DNA of 6,874 bases. Source: Minisyncoccota bacterium. Its GTDB lineage: Bacteria; Patescibacteriota; Minisyncoccia; UBA6257; HR35. A model generated the notes under the pieces. That model was not told where the DNA came from, ran no database searches, and saw nothing but the letters and a program-made list of their open reading frames with translations. Where the stretch lies: assembly GCA_028276315.1 (NCBI GenBank), contig JAPYWP010000033.1, positions 1 through 6,874 of the forward strand, in the 5' to 3' direction. Numbering within the stretch: the first letter of the stretch is position 1; each line of letters starts with the position of its first letter. Positions 6,149 to 6,874 of the stretch are shown piece by piece. The position numbers were made by a program, and so were the translations under genes.

Positions 6149-6481
6149 ATGGACAAAATTGCTTTAATAACAAGAAAATATTTAAAAGAAGTTCCTGAAA
6201 TAAGACCAGGGATGTTTGTTAGAGTTACAGAAAAAATAAAAGAAGGTAAAAATCAAACATTTGAAGGTATTGTTATTGCAAGAAAGCATGGAAAAGGAAT
6301 AAATGCAACATTTACAGTAAGAGGTTTTGTTGCAAATCAATGGGTTGAAAAAATTTATCCATTACATTCACCAAATATAGAAAAAATTGAAATATTAAAA
6401 GTTGGAAAAACAAGAAGAGCAAAACTTTATTTTATAAGAGAACTACCACAAAGTAAAATAAAAAAGAAATTAAAAATTTAA
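6149..6481 (+). CDS. rplS: 50S ribosomal protein L19
   Basis: Ribosomal protein L19 (bL19) sits at the subunit interface of the 50S particle and takes part in an intersubunit bridge. The 110-residue length is normal (E. coli 115). The family signatures are RPGMFVRVTEKIKEG (19-33), QTFEGIVIARKHGKG (36-50), ATFTVRG (53-59), EKIYPLHSPNIEKIEI (67-82) and GKTRRAKLYFIRE (86-98). One segment is unusual: where most L19 proteins read N-G-x-G-V-E before the hydrophobic pair, this has A-N-Q-W-V-E (62-67), replacing a glycine with Trp65. The start ATG lies one base after the preceding TAA, and no Shine-Dalgarno is seen. The stop codon ends at 6481, directly against the first base of tRNA-Gly. Confidence 0.97.
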   Translation: MDKIALITRKYLKEVPEIRPGMFVRVTEKIKEGKNQTFEGIVIARKHGKGINATFTVRGFVANQWVEKIYPLHSPNIEKIEILKVGKTRRAKLYFIRELPQSKIKKKLKI

Positions 6482-6553
6482 GCGGGTGTAGTTCAATGGT
6501 AGAACGTCTCCCTTCCAAGGAGAAGGTTGCGGGTTCGAGTCCCGTCACCCGCT
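6482..6553 (+). tRNA. tRNA-Gly (anticodon TCC)
   Basis: A complete 72-nt cloverleaf is present. The acceptor GCGGGTG (6482-6488) pairs with CACCCGC (6546-6552). The D stem is GTTC/GAAC, the anticodon stem TCTCC/GGAGA, and the loop CTTCCAA has anticodon TCC at 6514-6516. The T arm is GCGGG-TTCGAGT-CCCGT. G1, C2 and discriminator T73 match bacterial glycine identity. CCA is not encoded. The first base follows the rplS stop with no gap, so this tRNA must be processed from the rplS transcript or from a promoter inside rplS. Confidence 0.97.
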
Positions 6554-6558
6554 CATTT

Positions 6559-6632
6559 GGGCCGGTAGCTCAATTGGCTAGAGCGCCGCTATGGCATGGC
6601 GGAGGTTACGGGTTCAAGTCCCGTCCGGTCCA
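6559..6632 (+). tRNA. tRNA-Ala (anticodon GGC)
   Basis: A complete 74-nt cloverleaf is present. The acceptor GGGCCGG pairs with CCGGTCC and includes the G3-U70 wobble that identifies alanine tRNAs. The D stem is GCTC/GAGC, the anticodon stem CCGCT/GGCGG, and the loop ATGGCAT has anticodon GGC at 6593-6595. The T arm is ACGGG-TTCAAGT-CCCGT, with A73. The A32-U38 loop pair is the one known to be conserved in tRNA-Ala(GGC) to weaken ribosome binding. CCA is not encoded. It lies five bases after tRNA-Gly. Confidence 0.97.
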
Positions 6633-6638
6633 CTTAAG

Positions 6639-6712
6639 GGGCCCGTAGCTCAATTGGCTAGAGCGCCTGTTTTGCGAACAGGAGGTTACCGGTTCGAGTC
6701 CGGTCGGGTCCA
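6639..6712 (+). tRNA. tRNA-Ala (anticodon TGC)
   Basis: A complete 74-nt cloverleaf is present. The acceptor GGGCCCG pairs with CGGGTCC and again has the alanine G3-U70 wobble. The D stem is GCTC/GAGC, the anticodon stem CCTGT/ACAGG, and the loop TTTGCGA has anticodon TGC at 6673-6675. The T arm is ACCGG-TTCGAGT-CCGGT, with A73. CCA is not encoded. Its bases 6645-6667 repeat 6565-6587 of the preceding tRNA-Ala exactly, 80 bases downstream. It is the last gene of the plus-strand unit. Confidence 0.97.
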
Positions 6713-6718
6713 CAAAAA

Positions 6719-6874
6719 TTATTCTCCTAAATAAGCTTCTAAAACTTTTGGATTGTTTTTAATTTCTTTTGGAGTTCCTTCAGCTATAACATTTCCTTTT
6801 TCCATTACAATTACCCAGTCAGAAATTTTTAAAGTAAAATTCATATCATGTTCAATTAATAAAATTGTTTCTCC
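6719..6874 (-). CDS. LivG-type ABC transporter ATP-binding protein, C-terminal end (partial)
   Basis: Only the last 51 residues are in the window; the rest lies beyond the right edge. TILLIEHDM carries the H-loop histidine of ABC ATPases. The following VIVMEKGNVIAEGTPKEI and closing KVLEAYLGE are typical of LivG, the branched-chain amino-acid importer ATPase, and its close relatives (LptB has a similar body). Substrate cannot be assigned from this fragment. The TAA (6721-6719) faces the end of tRNA-Ala(TGC) across six bases, so this gene and the tRNA operon converge with no obvious intrinsic terminator between them. Confidence 0.85.
   Translation of the reverse strand, partial: GETILLIEHDMNFTLKISDWVIVMEKGNVIAEGTPKEIKNNPKVLEAYLGE

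Noticed and set aside
6482..6712. tRNA cluster as a mobile-element attachment site
   Set aside because: No integrase gene and no repeated tRNA 3' end downstream are seen in the window; the shared 23-base block is the tRNA D-arm region.

Overview
The window is very A+T-rich (by eye roughly three quarters A/T, not computed) and densely coded. It uses the standard bacterial code: TAA, TAG and TGA all end genes, and UGG encodes Trp. Almost no start codon has a Shine-Dalgarno sequence, neighbouring genes overlap or lie 1-4 bases apart, and several proteins are short versions of their families. With a secreted zinc phospholipase/nuclease-fold protein and a ComM-type ATPase, this fits a small-genome, low-GC bacterium, most plausibly a Patescibacteria/CPR (Parcubacteria-like) lineage. 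That placement is inference; no 16S gene or diagnostic marker is present.

Left part (1-2048, minus strand): a two-gene unit. The upstream gene encodes a 244-residue membrane-anchored protein of unknown function. Two bases after its stop begins a secreted protein with the histidine/aspartate pattern of the zinc-dependent phospholipase C / P1 nuclease fold. Its C-terminus runs off the left edge. It is easy to miss because its frame has no stop inside the window.

Middle (2049-2134): an 86-bp A+T-rich divergent intergenic region. It must hold promoters for both directions and contains one perfect DnaA-box 9-mer and an A6-T6-A6 tract.

Right part (2135-6712, plus strand): one tightly packed apparent operon. 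In order it carries a ComM/YifB AAA+ ATPase, phosphoglycerate kinase, a DEDDh (DnaQ-like) exonuclease, an FtsB/DivIC-type division protein, a membrane-anchored SurA-N-like protein without a PPIase domain, ribosomal protein L19, and three tRNAs (Gly-TCC, Ala-GGC, Ala-TGC). The Gly tRNA starts on the base immediately after the L19 stop codon. The operon mixes DNA processing, glycolysis, cell division, envelope folding and translation, so its members are probably linked by co-transcription rather than by one pathway.

Right edge (6719-6874, minus strand): the C-terminus of a LivG-type ABC transporter ATPase converges on the tRNA cluster with a 6-base gap.

I found no CRISPR array, insertion sequence, phage gene or obvious new defence system. 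The points most worth a second look are the secreted phospholipase-like pair, the short and partly diverged phosphoglycerate kinase, the hairpin over the exonuclease start, and the zero-gap L19-tRNA junction.
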